Translations under genes and position numbers: made by a program
Notes under the pieces: generated by a model
Database searches by the model: none
Told to the model about the DNA's origin: nothing
The model's input: the letters and a program-made list of their open reading frames with translations, nothing else
In this document: piece by piece, positions 4,074 through 5,360 of the stretch
How the letters are laid out: the number at the start of each line of letters is the position of its first letter
Numbering within the stretch: the first letter of the stretch is position 1
Source: Pelotomaculum sp.
GTDB taxonomy: Bacteria > Bacillota > Desulfotomaculia > Desulfotomaculales > Pelotomaculaceae
Reading direction: 5' to 3'
Length of the DNA stretch: 5,360 bases
Assembly (NCBI GenBank): GCA_003489345.1
Contig: DNIT01000027.1
Location: forward strand, 5,847 to 11,206

Positions 4074-5360
4074 TCAACGCTTAGAAGAAGGAGCATCTTT
4101 TATATAACTTGAAAAAACAATATCGCTTACTTTTAGCTCATGCTCCGTGTATTCAAATGCTAAGACAAAATCCCCCAAAAATCCGGCGGGGGAGAGCTGT
4201 GCTCCCATTCTCGCCGTAATACGGTTGTTATCCATTTCATAATCAACAATGGATCCCGTCACCAGATTCTCAAACCAGCTATTTTTCATCGCAATTTGGT
4301 CTATCACCTCTGATTCCGGAAAAACAATGGGGGACTTCTGATCGATGGTTATTTGCACATCCTTTTCAGTAATTTGCGTATGAACTCTGTTTTTCAGTGT
4401 ATCTAACGGATTTTCAACCGTAATTTCGGAAAAATCATCCGGCTTGAGTACATGGATATCCTCAGTCAAAACACCAGTACCCTCACCGGTACAAAGTATT
4501 ATAATTAATTCATCATTATTGTCGCTGTCCACATCGGCATAAAAAAGTTTTGGCCTAAAGCTTTCACTATCAAGAGTTTCCCACGGAAAGCTTTTCTTCT
4601 TATCTCCTATAGAAACCGTCATGCCGGAAATCATGCCGTCATCCACCGATACGGCATAGAGTTGAGTTTGATTTTCCTTAATGGTTCCAATAAGATCCCC
4701 AGCCTGAATACCCATCTCTATATTTTCCGGCTTGTTAAAATAGTCGATATAATAAGTTCCGTCTTCTACTATAAATGAAAGCGTTTGCTGATATTTACCG
4801 GCTGAACCTGTCGAAGTTGCATAATCATAGGTAATGATTGCTTCATTCCCGCTTGCTTTCACCACATAATTCTCCACCCATGGACTAGATGTACCGGTCG
4901 TCCAATGGTTCGCATTGTATTCGTCATAGACTGCTGACTGACGTTCCGCGCTCAGCAAATCATACTGTGCTTTGCCATCACGGTTTTTGACTGCTTCGGC
5001 CCATTTCCCGGCAATATCCAGTATCCGTTGGGTATGGGTTACATTTAAGATCACGCTATCAGCTATTTCCATCACTGTTTTTTCATCTACCTTGGATGAA
5101 TCGAAATATAAATCATATGCAAATTTGCTGTTTTCAGGTATTAAATATATATGCAGTTCATCAACATAGGAAGTATCATTTGCCGCCGCGGGTTGAGTAC
5201 GCCGGAGCATGACTTCTGTCGTCGGGTAACTGAAACCTTCCAGTTGTTTCGTGCTCAACGTTTCCACATGATTCCCCTGAAACTGGGAGAGAGGCAGTGA
5301 CGGGTCATAGTCCATTATCATACAAGCTCCGATTTCTTCATTGTTCTTCTTAAAGGATAT
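4074..5360 (-). CDS. Uncharacterised extracytoplasmic-type protein, C-terminal 428 residues, possibly the tail of an M56/BlaR1-like protein
   Basis: The frame is open from the right edge to a TGA at 4074, giving 428 visible residues; the true start is outside. The first in-window ATG (5321) is probably internal, because 13 codons upstream (ISFKKNNEEIGAC) read on smoothly. Numbering from that Met, residues 80-195 look like an NTF2-like fold: helix GKWAEAVKNRDGKAQYDLLS (105-124), then SSPWVENYVV and strands ending in DGTYYIDYF. A second domain carries YADVDSDNNDEL (261-272), a DxDxD calcium-loop-like motif as in FG-GAP/VCBS proteins, followed by GEGTGVLTEDIHVL (279-292). From memory, this pairing occurs in the extracellular C-termini of Clostridia M56/BlaR1-like sensors; no protease part is visible, so that is inference. 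No membrane segment is seen. It lies 389 bases upstream of cas6 and is unlikely to be part of the cas operon. Confidence 0.7.
   Translation of the reverse strand: MSFKKNNEEIGACMIMDYDPSLPLSQFQGNHVETLSTKQLEGFSYPTTEVMLRRTQPAAANDTSYVDELHIYLIPENSKFAYDLYFDSSKVDEKTVMEIADSVILNVTHTQRILDIAGKWAEAVKNRDGKAQYDLLSAERQSAVYDEYNANHWTTGTSSPWVENYVVKASGNEAIITYDYATSTGSAGKYQQTLSFIVEDGTYYIDYFNKPENIEMGIQAGDLIGTIKENQTQLYAVSVDDGMISGMTVSIGDKKKSFPWETLDSESFRPKLFYADVDSDNNDELIIILCTGEGTGVLTEDIHVLKPDDFSEITVENPLDTLKNRVHTQITEKDVQITIDQKSPIVFPESEVIDQIAMKNSWFENLVTGSIVDYEMDNNRITARMGAQLSPAGFLGDFVLAFEYTEHELKVSDIVFSSYIKDAPSSKR

Noticed and set aside
5319..5321. ATG at 5321 as the true start of the right-hand gene
   Set aside because: The frame stays open to the window edge and the upstream residues are protein-like. 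A GGAG five bases before the ATG is only a partial match, and the protein would start without a signal peptide despite its extracytoplasmic character.
5322..5335. Lipobox-like IGAC just before Met 5321
   Set aside because: The preceding residues (KKNNEE) are charged and there is no hydrophobic stretch, so this is not a lipoprotein signal.
1..5360. CRISPR array in the window
   Set aside because: No direct repeats of 25-40 bases at regular spacing are present on either strand; the array is presumably beyond cas2, off the left edge.

Overview
The window holds the front half of a type I-B CRISPR-Cas operon on the minus strand, preceded by a roughly 390-base AT-rich intergenic region. At the right edge, on the same strand, is the 3' part of an unrelated gene. 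Strong GGAGG-type ribosome binding sites, a textbook TTGACA/TATGAT promoter, moderate GC in the genes with AT-rich spacers, and the Clostridia-like protein families together suggest a Firmicute, probably a clostridial anaerobe. I cannot name the species.

Transcription order, reading right to left: cas6 (3684-2995), cas8b/csh1 (2981-1224), cas7/csh2 (1227-304) and the first 97 codons of cas5 (293 to the left edge). This cas6-cas8b-cas7-cas5 order is the usual effector half of I-B loci, where cas3, cas4, cas1, cas2 and a CRISPR array normally follow. Those would lie off the left edge; no array or adaptation gene is in this window. The four genes are tightly packed (gaps of 13 and 10 bases, and one 4-base ATGA overlap), so they are very probably one translationally coupled mRNA. 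Cas6 cuts the pre-crRNA. Cas7 forms the crRNA-binding backbone, Cas5 caps the crRNA 5' handle, and Cas8b is the large subunit that recognises PAM and target. A well-placed internal ribosome binding site and ATG inside cas8b (ATG at 1634) should produce a separate 136-residue Cas11b small subunit. This matches a mechanism already established for other I-B, I-C and I-D systems.

The spacer at 3685-4073 contains the cas promoter, an imperfect inverted repeat overlapping its -10 box, and several hairpins. Two of its elements are unexplained. One is a 10-base inverted repeat whose arms contain ATTGAAAT, which resembles a crRNA 5' handle. The other is a GC-rich hairpin that hides a perfect ribosome binding site in front of a 7-codon plus-strand reading frame.

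The gene at 4074-5360 is open to the right edge and so lacks its true start. It looks like the extracytoplasmic C-terminal portion of a Clostridia protein with an NTF2-like segment and a DxDxD calcium-loop-like motif, possibly the tail of an M56/BlaR1-like protein.

I see no wholly new system here. The most notable observation is the sequence-level support for the hidden Cas11b gene.
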